The position numbers and the translations under genes are program-made. The notes below the pieces were generated by a model. It saw only the letters and a program-made list of their open reading frames with translations, did not search any database and was not told the origin of the DNA. This document shows, one piece after another, positions 12,901 through 22,300 of a stretch of DNA of 64,000 nt. Positions within the stretch are counted from its first letter, which is position 1; every line of letters starts with the position of its first letter. Source of the stretch: Sceloporus undulatus (lineage: Eukaryota > Chordata > Lepidosauria > Squamata > Phrynosomatidae); contig NC_056523.1 in NCBI RefSeq assembly GCF_019175285.1, positions 184,946,180 through 185,010,179 of the forward strand, given 5' to 3'.

Positions 12901-14724
12901 GACACTCTCTCTCTCTCTCTCTCTCTCTCTCTTGATTACTCACTTTAAATTGTGTGTGTCCTCAGCTGGATGAAATCCATCAAATGGTCAAGGTTTGTCA
13001 AGTTTATATGGAAGAAGTTACACAGTATCTTCACCAGCTATCAGCACAACTTGGTAAGTTTATTCTTTTTCACTAGGGAGACCTGAACAGAATATTAAAC
13101 ACCACAGTACACTCTTAGTCCTTTTAATGTCTTGCTGCATATATCTATTTGGAGTCCAGTATACTCCCAAATGTATCACATGTAATTTCCCCCTCCCCAA
13201 TTCTTGGATAAGCAGAATGAACATTGAAAGTGAATAATTCATTTTTATTTTTCAGCTGTTGACTGATAATTGGCCTAATTATTTTAGAATCCTTAGCCAA
13301 TGGTCTAATCTAGTTAATGCTTCCTTAGTGTGAAAAATCTAGATTTGTAAATTCAATCTCTCCTATTAAACTAAGGTGATTGTGCAAAATTCCAGATGGA
13401 TTTTTCTTCCCCTGTAGCAATTTGAAAAGTTTGTCAGTGTCATTTTTTATTTTTGGTTTTGAAAGCTGATTGCTATTGGATTTCTTAATGAATTGTTTTC
13501 CCCCTCCTTGAATCTTCTCCTTGTTAGGTTTCGGCTGTACTATCTGTGAACTTCATAATTAAAAAAAATTGTTTTTGTTTTTTGCAAATTAAACCTATTT
13601 AAATTTTATGATGCATCCAGTAGCATCTGTAAAATGTATCTCAGTTCCTCAAAATGATTTAGAGGTTATGGTACAGTCTTGCACATAAGTGCAAAATGTT
13701 TATTAGACACACATATACACATAAACCATGGCCACACACTCGTATGCATACCTCTCTCAACAAGTTCTCCTCCAGTTTGTAAATGTTTTCTTTCCCGGTT
13801 GTCTGGAAACAAACCTTACTCACCACAAGTGACTAGGTATGGGGCTGGCTCCAGGCCTCTGCTGAACAGAATTCTCTGAAAAGCTGTTCAGAAGGAATGG
13901 GGGATCATCCAGACCAGCATAAGAGGTGAAACAGAGGAAATCAAGAAAAATTGCCTCCTCATCTCATGGAAATTAGTGCTTTCTGTGACCATATGGAGAT
14001 CTTCTATTTGAAGGAGGGCAAGCCTAGATGCAAGTTATGGTTATTTCCAAGTCTGTTACAGTGAATAACGTTAAATCCTAGCGGTAAAGTTTCAACTGGA
14101 GTAGACACATTGCTTCAGTTGAATTTACCTAACTGTTGACTCACCATCCAACACTTGGTTCAGTGTGTATACTCTAGTTGTTACTATGGACAGCACTTAG
14201 CCCATCATGTGGCATACTTGCTGCTATTGTATTAACTTAAGTGCCAAATATATGTAGAGATTAATTACCCTCCTGTGTTCTTCACTGTACAGATACATTG
14301 CATTAACATATTCAGTTTGGGGTTGAAGGTGCAAAGGATTGGAAGGAAATCTACTGGACTGATGAGTATAGAAGGGAGATTGGGAGAAAGCATGATAACA
14401 TTTTGTGCCAGGGTTCTAGACGATAGATGACTGAGGGGTTCAGGTGGAAAGGATTTTGGCTAAAGCCTTGAAGATGATTTCTTCATTTAGGTTAGTCAAA
14501 ATGGCAACTGTTGTGCAAATGTGGTGGTCAGAACATTTAGCATGGATGTGCTACAGTAAGAAACAATGTTCACTTAATCAGACAAGTATCTTAAGGCAAG
14601 TAATTTTTTGTTTGTTTCAATTTCAGCATCAAGGACTTTCAACAGATTAGAAAAATCACCAGCCCGGAAACTGCTCAGGCTTCTCCAGACAAAGCCAGCT
14701 GCATTTCCACCTCCAGATGGGTAG
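915..14724 (+). CDS. DSN1: DSN1, MIS12 kinetochore complex subunit (5' end missing)
   Basis: DSN1 is a subunit of the MIS12 complex, which links centromeric chromatin to the NDC80 microtubule-binding complex at the kinetochore. Ten coding exons with matching phases are read at 915-975, 2608-2973, 5089-5162, 6932-7004, 8591-8678, 9048-9107, 10365-10436, 11619-11766, 12966-13053 and 14627-14724 (stop TAG). They give 375 residues; human DSN1 has about 356. Landmarks shared with vertebrate DSN1 as I remember it are NRRKSLPPLH, LLLSSFQ, LSEEL, DGTLQKCFED, KPDYQKIL and the C-terminal SPARKLLRLL. The middle and C-terminal parts are helical and coiled-coil-like. No in-frame ATG is seen in or just before the first exon and no CpG island precedes it, so the start is probably left of the window. 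An in-frame ATG at 2631 could start a shorter form. Confidence 0.93.
1655..1890. mobile_element. Tigger/mariner-like DNA transposon remnant
   Basis: The text (GGTTCCAGGATTACCCCCAC, GGATACCAAAATTCATGG, TATATAAAATGGCAAAATCA) and the right end CGGCGGGCCAACTGTA resemble short non-autonomous Tigger-type elements. A sister copy lies at 59,335-59,560. The left end is degraded. Confidence 0.55.
2085..2312. mobile_element. hAT-like transposon fragments
   Basis: Two pieces (ending near 2160 and 2312) look like the ends of a hAT-type short element of the kind that reads GTTGGACTGTAATTC and AGGAAAGGCTGTT. The middle is disturbed. A C10 run precedes it at 2041. Confidence 0.35.
2608..2973 (+). CDS. DSN1: DSN1 exon with the basic RRKS regulatory motif
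   Basis: This is the largest DSN1 exon (366 bp). It codes for a low-complexity, Ser/Pro-rich N-terminal region ending in GMNRRKSLPPLHLDIS. In human DSN1 the equivalent RRxS motifs are Aurora B sites that control binding of the MIS12 complex to CENP-C. The RRKS site is kept here, and an RCSLK motif about ten residues earlier may stand in for the upstream site. The exon starts after ATTCCAG and ends before GTATGT. Confidence 0.93.
3076..3148 (+). mobile_element. LINE 3' tail (L2-like)
   Basis: CCTTTTGGCTGAAGAGCAGG, TATAAAT and an (AAATAAT)-rich tail look like the 3' end of an L2-like LINE. Confidence 0.45.
3768..3960. mobile_element. short palindromic MITE
   Basis: The start ACAGTGCTGTGATTCCACTT is echoed, inverted, near 3920-3950 (AAAGTGAGATCATAATACTA). 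The internal stretch AACTACAAATCCCAGGATTT is shared with other MITEs in the window. Confidence 0.4.
4070..4103. repeat. (GT)n then (GGT)n microsatellite
   Basis: About ten GT units are followed directly by GGT units, in a DSN1 intron. Confidence 0.9.
4104..5088. other. DSN1 intron, C-runs only
   Basis: Runs of C occur at 4381-4389 and 4571-4583. I see no other element in this stretch. Confidence 0.35.
5643..5877. mobile_element. Harbinger-like MITE, full length
   Basis: The 235-bp element has inverted ends GGGCCCGTACAGACAGGCCA / GGCCCCGTACAGACAGGCCA and is palindromic over most of its length. The ends are flanked by TTT on both sides, a 3-bp target duplication as in PIF/Harbinger elements. 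Related copies lie at 15,925-16,071 (truncated) and 36,764-36,982. Confidence 0.75.
7251..7483. mobile_element. Tigger/mariner-like short transposon
   Basis: Ends CAGTGGGCCCTCC and GGAGGGCCAATTG are inverted and flanked by TA on both sides (7249-7250, 7484-7485). An internal hairpin (TCTCTAGGTCCTCCAGCACA and its complement) lies in the middle. Confidence 0.7.
7568..7816 (+). mobile_element. tRNA-derived SINE with (CAA)n tail
   Basis: The head (GCCAGTGTGATTTAATGGTT, then TGGTTTGAATTTCC) looks like degraded tRNA A and B boxes. The body has the usual TGACCTTGGGTAAATCA and ends GAAGGCACACAACAACAACA. This family is the commonest SINE in the window. Confidence 0.8.
8240..8352 (+). mobile_element. 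Penelope-like remnant with a degraded hammerhead core
   Basis: CAAGAGTCCTGTGGCATCTC is followed by CTGAGGAAGTGGACAGTGTC and AAAGCTTAAG. In the family this reads CTGAnGA, a self-complementary stem and GAAAGCTT. The second hammerhead box is not intact here. Confidence 0.5.
9455..9666 (+). mobile_element. tRNA-derived SINE with (CAA)n tail
   Basis: Same family as 7568-7816: TTTGAGCATTGGACTGTGAC, GGTTTGAACC (B box), CCTTGGGCAAATCACATTCT and the ACTTGAAGGCACACAACAAC end. Confidence 0.8.
9728..9989. mobile_element. Tc1/mariner-like MITE with TA duplication
   Basis: The 262-bp element starts CAGTGGTACCCCGGGATACG and ends CGTAACCCGGGGTACCACTG, with TA on each side. It is strikingly CpG-rich for an intron. 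A related copy is at 47,231-47,481. Confidence 0.8.
10971..11190 (+). mobile_element. tRNA-derived SINE
   Basis: CCCAGTGTGGCACAGTTGTT, GGTTTGATTCC (B box), GGTGACCTTGGGCAAGTCAC and CGCCATAAGTTGGAAATAAA mark a full copy, ending in (AAAT)n. Confidence 0.8.
11195..11345 (-). mobile_element. L2-like LINE 3' end
   Basis: TCCTGCTTTTTGCCAGGCAA, AGCAGTGTACAACAAGTTAA and an (AAT)n stretch read as the inverted 3' end of an L2-like LINE. Confidence 0.45.
12904..12932. repeat. (CT)n microsatellite
   Basis: About 14 CT units lie 34 bp before the DSN1 exon at 12966, at the start of that exon's pyrimidine-rich upstream region. Confidence 0.9.
13054..14626. other. last DSN1 intron, no recognised element
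   Basis: I see no exon-like open stretch with splice sites and no clear repeat in this intron. Confidence 0.35.
14627..14724 (+). CDS. DSN1: DSN1 terminal coding exon
   Basis: The exon follows a TTTCAATTTCAG acceptor and codes for ASRTFNRLEKSPARKLLRLLQ, then a short proline-rich end and TAG. The SPARKLL stretch is shared with mammalian DSN1, in which the C-terminal tail helps the MIS12 complex bind NDC80. Everything downstream to the poly(A) signal candidates is 3' UTR or spacer. Confidence 0.93.
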
Positions 14725-15127
14725 AGGCAGTTGTTTTCTTGTCCCAGGCTTTGGGTATAAAATTGTTTCCGTCTGGTTCTCAGCGTTCTTTTCCTGCTAT
14801 GGTCTTTTTTCCTTCCACTTGACGTGAGCTGTATCTCTAAGGACAATGGTATTCTTGGCCCATAGCTGGACAATGGAATATTTTTAAAATGTTCTAAATG
14901 CTATTGGTCTGATCTTTGGCTGACAATACTTCCACATTTGCAGCTAAGTAAGAAGGAAATGCTTCTTTTTGATCTCGGCGTACGTAGCTTCACAGTACAA
15001 ACGCAGTGCACTTGGACTGTGTAGAATATAGCAGCGATAACACTTTTACTCAAAGTTCTGCTTTCACAGGACAACATATTATTTGACTTTTGTGGGTGGA
15101 TTCTTCCACAGTTTCAAAAGGATAGGC

Positions 15128-15133
15128 AATAAA
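15128..15133 (+). promoter_or_regulatory. candidate DSN1 poly(A) signal (AATAAA)
   Basis: A canonical AATAAA lies about 400 bp after the DSN1 stop codon. A second AATAAA at 15490-15495 is an alternative. The sequence alone does not say which is used. Confidence 0.45.
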
Positions 15134-15924
15134 AGCCCAGATTGAATACTTGGTATATGGGGTCATCCAAAAATTGGATACAACCATTGTATACTCTCCC
15201 TCTTCATTCAGCTATGCTACAAACAGAAATCAGTAGCTACTAGCAACTTAACATTTGGGCTGGTCATTAGACTGATGAAGATGGCAAGATGCAGAGAAAA
15301 GAAAACACCAGAAGAGGATCTTCCCTTTTTGTCTACTGAGCTCTCCTTCACTGCGGTGGCTCCTACATTGTATGAATGCTTTTGCACTCTTTTTTTCTGA
15401 AATGATAAAAGCCCTATATTTGTATGCTGATATTTTCTGTGTCATTCGTTTGTCTCAAGTACTTTTTTGGTGTTTGATTTCTATTTAAAAATAAACCTTT
15501 TATTTGTAGATGTTCTGAAAGTCTTTCTCTGTTGGGCTGCATCATTTTTATTTCTGCTTTGGTTATCTTTGACTCCCACCCTCTCAATTTCCATTAGTCA
15601 CAAGTTCTATCAGGGAGCTCTATGTTTCTTCAGATTGCCTTTTATGTTACATGTTTTACGCTCTGAGCTTGACCAGGATGAAGGGTCTTTAGGCTGGCAC
15701 CAAGCAAGACAGATAGATAAGGACAGAAGTTTGCATTTGAGCAGTGTGGCAACTTTGTAAAGTGTTGCCCTATGGAGGAGGAGGTCTTGGTAACACTACC
15801 TAGACTTAGGCATGCTTATCCTGAGTGTGTCAGATCAATTTCCTGATTTGTTTGCCCCATTTTCTTTTTGATGGTTTCAAGGTGCTAGATCATAGGGATT
15901 CACTGACTAAATGCTATTGGCCAG

Positions 15925-16071
15925 AAGCTGTACCAAAGCTACGCTCCAGTCCTTAGGACTAGAGCATGGCTTTGGCCCGGCTTCCCGCCTCTGAGGATGC
16001 ATGCATCATTTAAACAGCATACCTCCAAAGTGATCTGAAGCAGCTTTATTTTGGCCTGTCTGTATGGGCCC
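15925..16071. mobile_element. truncated Harbinger-like MITE
   Basis: It matches the middle and right part of the 5,643 element (GTCCTTAGGACT, AACAGCATACCTCCAAAGTG, GGCCTGTCTGTATGGGCC). The left end is missing. Confidence 0.65.
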
Positions 16072-16930
16072 TGTGTGAGTGGGACGTGCACCAAAATGTA
16101 GCTGTGAATGGTCTTCTGCAGTGTGTCCACTGGCAATGTGTATCCCTCATGGCAGAGACAGTCCTGATTAATCCTCTTTCACTGCACTTTTTCAGCTGCT
16201 TTTACAATGTCCTGGTTTTTCTCCCCCCACACACACACCATTCAAAGAGCAAAGTAGTTTATCCTCCACTTACTTGGGGTGAGAGAAGAGGGAGCAGAAT
16301 TTTGCCCTTCCCAGAGGCCCAGGTAAAAGCAATCTGCCGCAGCCTCTCTTGGCTCATGTGTTCTCCCTGAATAATAACCTTTTTTGCCTCCTTGACCACA
16401 CTTATGTCCCAATTTCCATCTGTGGAATGCTGGAGGGGTATGGCAATACGTCTTTCACAATACTCCAATCCATTTAAGTCTTGAATTATTTTAAATCATC
16501 TTCTTCAGTTAATGTATTCTTAAGCTTTTTGCATAGATTCATTGCGTTGGAAATTGTGTAGCCTTCCAAATGTTGTTGAACTATGGCTTCCAGCATTCTC
16601 CATCACTGTCTGTGCTTGCAAGGACTGCTGAGAGTTGCTGCTGTCTTAACAGCTTAGAAGTGCTGCATAGGTGGAGGAGAAAGTGGCAAGGCGACTGCCT
16701 CACTGACCCCGCTTCCTTGCTGGTGCTTTGCTGATTAAACTCAAAGCACTTGCTCAGTGTGTGACTGCTTATCAGTAGTAGTCTTACTAAGTGCATTAGA
16801 GGAAACTCAGGCAGAATGTCAAGAAAGTACAAGTCAGGGCTCCAAGAAACTAAAGCACAGGAGGCTTCTTATCATAAAACACAGCATACAAAAATTCACT
16901 ATGACACAAGAACCACAAAGTGCAGCTACT

Positions 16931-16992
16931 TGTGTGTGTATGTATGTATGTGTGTGTATATACACACACACATAAAGTATATATATTATACA
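16931..16992. repeat. GT/TA/CA compound microsatellite
   Basis: TGTGTGTGTATGTATG, then TGTGTATATACACACACA and TATATATTATA. The centre is self-complementary. Confidence 0.85.
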
Positions 16993-17195
16993 TTGTGTGT
17001 CTCTGTATGGATAGAGATGAAGCTACAACTTAAGGGCAAGCACACATCTACACAAACTTTGCTTCATGCACAACATTAAAAAAAAGTTAATTAAAAATAA
17101 GGTGTATAAAATTACTTTCAAGTTATGTGTAAAAGAAACAAATGAATTTCACATTTAGATTTGGGCCTCATCTCCAAAATACCTCAGTATTTTGG

Positions 17196-17362
17196 AGATG
17201 GTTTGAGTGTTGGACTGAGACTCTGGAGACCTGGGTTCAAGTCCCAGCTCTGTCATGAAACCTACTCTGTAACCATGGGCCAGTCACACTCTCTCAGCCT
17301 CCTCAGGGGGAGGCAGTGGCAAACCTCTGAACAAATCTTGGCGAGAAAAACCCATGATAAGT
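17196..17362 (+). mobile_element. tRNA-derived SINE, 3' truncated
   Basis: GGTTTGAGTGTTGGACTGAG, GGGTTCAAGTCCC (B box) and CAGTCACACTCTCTCAGCCT are present. The CAA tail is missing, and a 5S-derived piece follows. Confidence 0.75.
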
Positions 17363-17391
17363 TTATTGCAGGAGTTTTTGCCTGTTCCTTG

Positions 17392-17482
17392 TTCTGTAAT
17401 GTGCCTAATATTCTTGGTGGCATCCCATCCAGGTGCTGTCCAGGGCTGACCCTGCTTAGCTTCCAGGATCTGGCACATTTAG
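17392..17482 (-). mobile_element. 5S-rRNA-derived SINE fragment
   Basis: CATCCCATCCAGGTGCTGTC and AGGGCTGACCCTGCTTAGCT are the reverse complement of the 3' half of 5S rRNA (AGCTAAGCAGGGTC...GGATGGGA). Confidence 0.65.
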
Positions 17483-17551
17483 GATATTTTTTTAGACAAA
17501 TGGTGTCTAAAGTCATTTTTTGACTTATAGTTATTTTTTTTCTTGTCAAGA

Positions 17552-17692
17552 TTTATTCTGAGGCTGGAGAGAGTGTGACTTACCCAAGGTCACCCTGTGG
17601 TTTTTATGGCGGAGCTGGGCCTCGAACTCACAAACCCTAGCCTCCAAGAGCCACAGTCCTGCGCTCAAACCACTGTGCCACGCTGGCTAGGA
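17552..17692 (-). mobile_element. tRNA-derived SINE, inverted
   Basis: ACTTACCCAAGGTCACCCTG, GGGCCTCGAACTCAC (inverted B box) and AAACCACTGTGCCACGCTGG mark a copy in minus orientation. It ends exactly where the CpG-rich MVB12A promoter begins. Confidence 0.75.
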
Positions 17693-18090
17693 CACCGCCA
17701 TGGGACAGACCCGCTCCAGTGCGCATGCGCGTACGCTTGGGCACCAACTTTTCCGGCTTTCCTGGGAAGGGTGCTGGAGGAGGAAGAGACGAAGGAGAGT
17801 CTAAACTCCTGATTGGTTGCCTGGGCCTCCAAGGACAGCCAATCGGGAGAGGCCCATTGTGAGCGAACAGACGGGGGGAGCCAATCGTCTATCGTCTTCT
17901 CCGGTAGGCGGGGCTGAGGGGGAGTCAGGGACAGGTGGCCCTCTGCCTGAGTCTGAGTGAGTCCAGCTTCTGGAGAAGGAGCTTCGGCGGGCGAGGGACA
18001 GAGGGAAGGACGCCGCCATGAGCGCCCCGCTGACTGGCCTCGCCTGGGTCTCCGCCAACGCCAGCGCCGCTGGATGGACAACGGTCAGGG
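17690..18090 (+). promoter_or_regulatory. CpG-rich promoter region of MVB12A
   Basis: About 400 bp of CpG-rich DNA, unlike the AT-rich surroundings, ends at the MVB12A start codon. It holds a perfect NRF1-type palindrome TGCGCATGCGCG (17720-17731), an ETS-type TTCCGG (17751-17756), an ATTGG/CCAAT series (near 17812, 17839 and 17881) and a GC box GGCGGGGC (17908-17915). No TATA box is evident. This is the usual layout of a broadly expressed housekeeping promoter. Site use is inferred. Confidence 0.8.
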
Positions 18091-18722
18091 AGGCAGGCAG
18101 GGAAGGGAAGGGAGGCTCGCTTGCTTTCGCCCCTTGCCTTCTTTTTTCCTCCTTTTCCTTCCTTCTTTCACTCCTTTCTTTCACTCTTTTCTCTCTCCTT
18201 TCTTTCTTTTCTTCCATCCCTCCTTTTTTCTCTTTTCCTTTCCTTCTTTTCCTTGCTCCATTCCTTCCTTCCTTCCTTTCCTCCCTCCTTCCTTTTTTCT
18301 TTCTTCTTTCACTCCCATCTTTCTTTCTTTCTTTTACTCCCTCCCTTTCTTTTTCCCTTTTTCTTTTCTTTCTTCCCTTCTCTTCATTGTTCTCTTTTCC
18401 TTCCATCCCTACTTCATTATCTTTCTTTTTCTTCCTTTTTTCCTGTCTTCTTTCGCTCTTTTCCTTCCTCTTGTTATTTCTCTTTCTTTTTCTTCTCTAC
18501 TTCCCTTTTTCCCTTCCTTCCTTTCCTTCCATCCTTGCTTCCTTTTCTCTCTCTCTCTCTCCCTCCCTCCCTTCTTTTCTTTTCTTTTCTTTCCTTCCTT
18601 CCTTCCTTCCTTCCTTCCTTTCTCCCTTCTTCCCTTCCTCCTTTTTTCCTTCCTTCCTTTCCTTCCATCCTTTCCTTTCCTCCCTTCTTCCTTCCATCCT
18701 TCCTTTCTCCCCCGCTTCCCCC

Positions 18723-18753
<31 letters not shown>

Positions 18754-21700
18754 TCCTTCCTTCCCTCTTTCCTTCCTTTGAAGATGCCCAATTTGGGGAC
18801 ATGGGTCAGGAAGGTGGGCCCTCATCCCCATCCCCAAAGGACTTTCCTTCTGGCCTAATGACAGTAGTAAGGAAGGGACGGTCCAGATCCATGGCCCGCA
18901 AAGGTTGGCAACCCAGGGCAGTGTTAAAGACATTGTAGTGGCTGCATCTGCACTGCAGACTCCATGCACTTTCACATCCTTGTAACTTTCACAGCTGAGT
19001 ACTATGGGATCCTGCGATTTGTAGTCTTGTGGGATATTTAGCCTTCTCTGTCAGAGAGCTCTAGCGCCACAACAAACTACAATTCCAAGATTCCACAGGA
19101 TGGAGCCATGGCAGTTAAAACGGTGTCAGACTGCATTATTTCTACAGGTTTGGTGAACCCTACTATATAGCAATCTAATGCCAAATGGAAGTGTTGCTCT
19201 CAGTTTGTTTGTTGCTATTGCCATGGTGTCCTCAAGTTGTTTCCAGCTTGTCCGTGTCAAGTGCTAAGTCAACCCCAAACGTAGTGCCTCTATGGGTAAG
19301 ACACTTCCAAGGCTGCTCTGTCCTCCACTGCTCTGCTCAGGTCCTTTAAATGCAGGACCATGGCTTTCCTGATTGAGTCTGTCCATTTGGCGTGTGGTCT
19401 TCCCCTCTTTCTGCTACCTTCCCTAGCATTATCATCTTTTCGCATGAATCATAGAATCATAGAGTTGGAAAAGCCCTCAAGGGCCATCCAGACCAACCCC
19501 ATTCTGTCATGCAGGAACACAGAATCAAAGCATCCCCATTGACAGATGGCCAGCCAGCCTCTGTTTAAAGATCTCTAAGGAGGGAGACTCCACTATAATC
19601 TCCGAGGAAGGAGTGTGTTCCACTGTCAAACAGCCCTTACTGTCAGGAAGTTCCTCCTAATGTTGAGCTGGAATCTCTTTTCCTGGAGGTTGCATCCATT
19701 GCTCTGGGTCCTAGTCTCTGGAGCAGCAGAAAACAAGCTTGCTCCCTCCTCAATATGACATCCCTTCAAGTATTTAAACGGGGCTATCATATCACCTCTT
19801 AATCTTCTCTTCTCCAGGATAAACATCCCCAGTTCCCTAAGTCTTTCCTCATAGGGCATGCTTTCCAGGCCCTTCATCATTTTAGCCGCCCTCCTTTGGA
19901 CACACTCCACTTTCTCAATGTCCTTTTTGAATTGTGGTGCCCAGAACTGGACACAGTATTCCAGGTGAGGCCTGAGCAGAATAGAGTGGCACATTACTTC
20001 CCTTGATCTAGACACTATACTTTTATTCGTGTCTTCTCATGATGTGGCTAAAATGTGACAGCCTCCATTGGGTCATCCTGGCTTCCAGGGAGAGTTCAGG
20101 CTTCGTCCTTGAAAGACCCATTTATTTGCCTTTTTGGCCGTCCACAGTATCCTCCACACTCTTCTCCAGCATTACATCTCCAATGAGTTTATTTTCTTCC
20201 TATCTGCTGTCTTCGCTGTCCCATCTCTCTACATGGTGATGGGGAATATGAAGGTTTGGATGATTCTGACTTTGGTGCTCACTTGTATGTCTTTGCTCTT
20301 TGGGATCTTTTCTTGTTCTTTCATAACTGCCCTTCCTATTCCTAATCTTCTTCTGAATTCTTGACTGCCATCTCCATTGTGATCAATGTTTGTATGAGAA
20401 ATCATTGACTATTTTTCAGTTACATGGTGTGCAGATTTCTGTCTTTATGGAGGGCCCATATACTCAAAATAATAGGATTTGGAGGCTTCATTTTTTTCTA
20501 TCTGTATAAAAGGGAAAGCTTTCCAGCTCTTAAATAAAGGACATCCTTTATGTAACGGACACTTAGAAGCCCTACTCCTCACCCCAGTTGTATTTTTACT
20601 TCCAGCCCTTGAAATTTCAGGTGGAGGGAAGGTTTTCTGCATGTCTTCTTTCCCTTTGAAACTTAAAGGGAGGCAGGAAGAGAATGCTTGCTGTACATCT
20701 TCCTCTCAGACATAAAATGATTTGTTTCCATAGTTATTTTAAAATGAAATCTGTTTGTGTTTCCGTATTATCACTGACCATGTTACTGTGGTTTCAGCTT
20801 CTGCCTTTTCGCTCGGAGCTTGAAGTTGGGATTGGGGAAAAAATTGGCACTTGACAGACCTAACAGATTTATATGATATGAAATGTTAATTGTTTGGAGC
20901 CACTTCATTGAGTGCATGAAGTGTAGACCAAAACTAGGAATACATTTTTAAGTACCATTTGACTGTGAGAAGCACCTCTGAGCATATAAATAGTAAATTT
21001 CCCTAGGGCTGGAAGAAAAAGTACAAATAGTCCTTTTGAGGCATGGAGTGTGGCAATTGGGTGTCTTTGAGCCCCAGCACTGTCCTTTGAATCATAAATT
21101 ATTTTGTTGGCTTTGGATATTCCCATTCTTCCATTTTTCCCCAACAATGGTGTGCTTTGGTTTTCAAAGTACAAAGATGTTAGGTTCATGATCATGGCAA
21201 CACATTGATTTTATTTAAACCTTTCCCCCACCAAAGGGCTTAGGATGGTGGGCTGTTCTAATCAGTCTCAATTAGCATTGATTAAATGATCATCTTACCC
21301 TGTTCTTGGTGATGGAGAGCCAGTTTAAATAAAGAGGTTTTACATTACTTCCAGAGGATGTCCAGAATTAACGGATGTGGATTGATTAGCTTTTAAACCA
21401 CCCTGCACCTTTTGAGTTAGTAAACTTTTTGGAAAGTGTTTGATGTAGTTGTTGTGTGCCTTGATTTCTGATTAGTGACGACCCTAAGGTGAACTTATTA
21501 CCAGGTTTTCTTGGCAGAATTTGTCCAGAAGGGGTATGCCCCTCGCCTTCCTCTGAGTCTGAAAGAGAGTAACTTGCCCAATGCTCCAGGATGTTTAGCC
21601 TGGAAAAGAGAAGGTTAAGGGGTGATATGATATCCCTGTTTAAATATATGAAAGGATGTCATATTGAGGAAGAAGCAAGCTTGTTTTCTGCTGCTCCAGA

Positions 21701-22265
21701 GACTAGGACCCAGAGCAATGGATGCAAGCTCCAGCAAAAGAGATTCCAGCTCAACATTAGGAAGAACTTCCTGACAGTAAGGACTGTTAGACAGTGGAAC
21801 ACACGCCTTCCTTGGAGTGTAGTGGAGTCTCCTTCCATGGAGATCTTTAGAGAGAGGCTGGATGGCCATCTGTCAATGGGGATGCTTTGATTGCTATTTC
21901 CTGCATGGCAGAAAGGGGTTGGACTGGATGGCCCTTGCGGTCTCTTCCAATTCTTTGATTCTATGATTCTGTTATCCTGGTTTTCCAGTGTCCTAGTCCG
22001 TCCAACTCATACTACTACTACACCATGCTGGCTCAGTTTGATGTAGTGCCTTTATGCTGCTGTTATGCCAAAATTGGTTCAATATCTTTCTGAGAAGAAA
22101 CAGCAAGTACTGTATAGTGTTTTGGACTCTGTGAGTATAGCACCTTTGAGACTGAGAGAAAGAAAGAAAAAGAAGTTGGTAGCATAGGCTTTTCTAGACT
22201 TAAGACTTCTTCCTGAGATGTGTGAGAAAGTGCACTTAAGTCTATGAAGGCTTTTGCTACTAACC

Positions 22266-22300
<35 letters not shown>

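Noticed and set aside
17392-17482. Possible 5S rRNA gene
   Set aside because: Only the 3' half is 5S-like, it is diverged, and it is joined to SINE text. The same holds at 43,083-43,200.
17801-18975. Long frames (up to 306 codons plus, 201 codons minus) over the polypyrimidine tract
   Set aside because: They follow from the CT-only composition. All are Phe/Leu/Ser- or Lys/Arg/Glu-rich and overlap in several frames. Only the first 22 codons of the frame from 18,018 are real (MVB12A exon 1).
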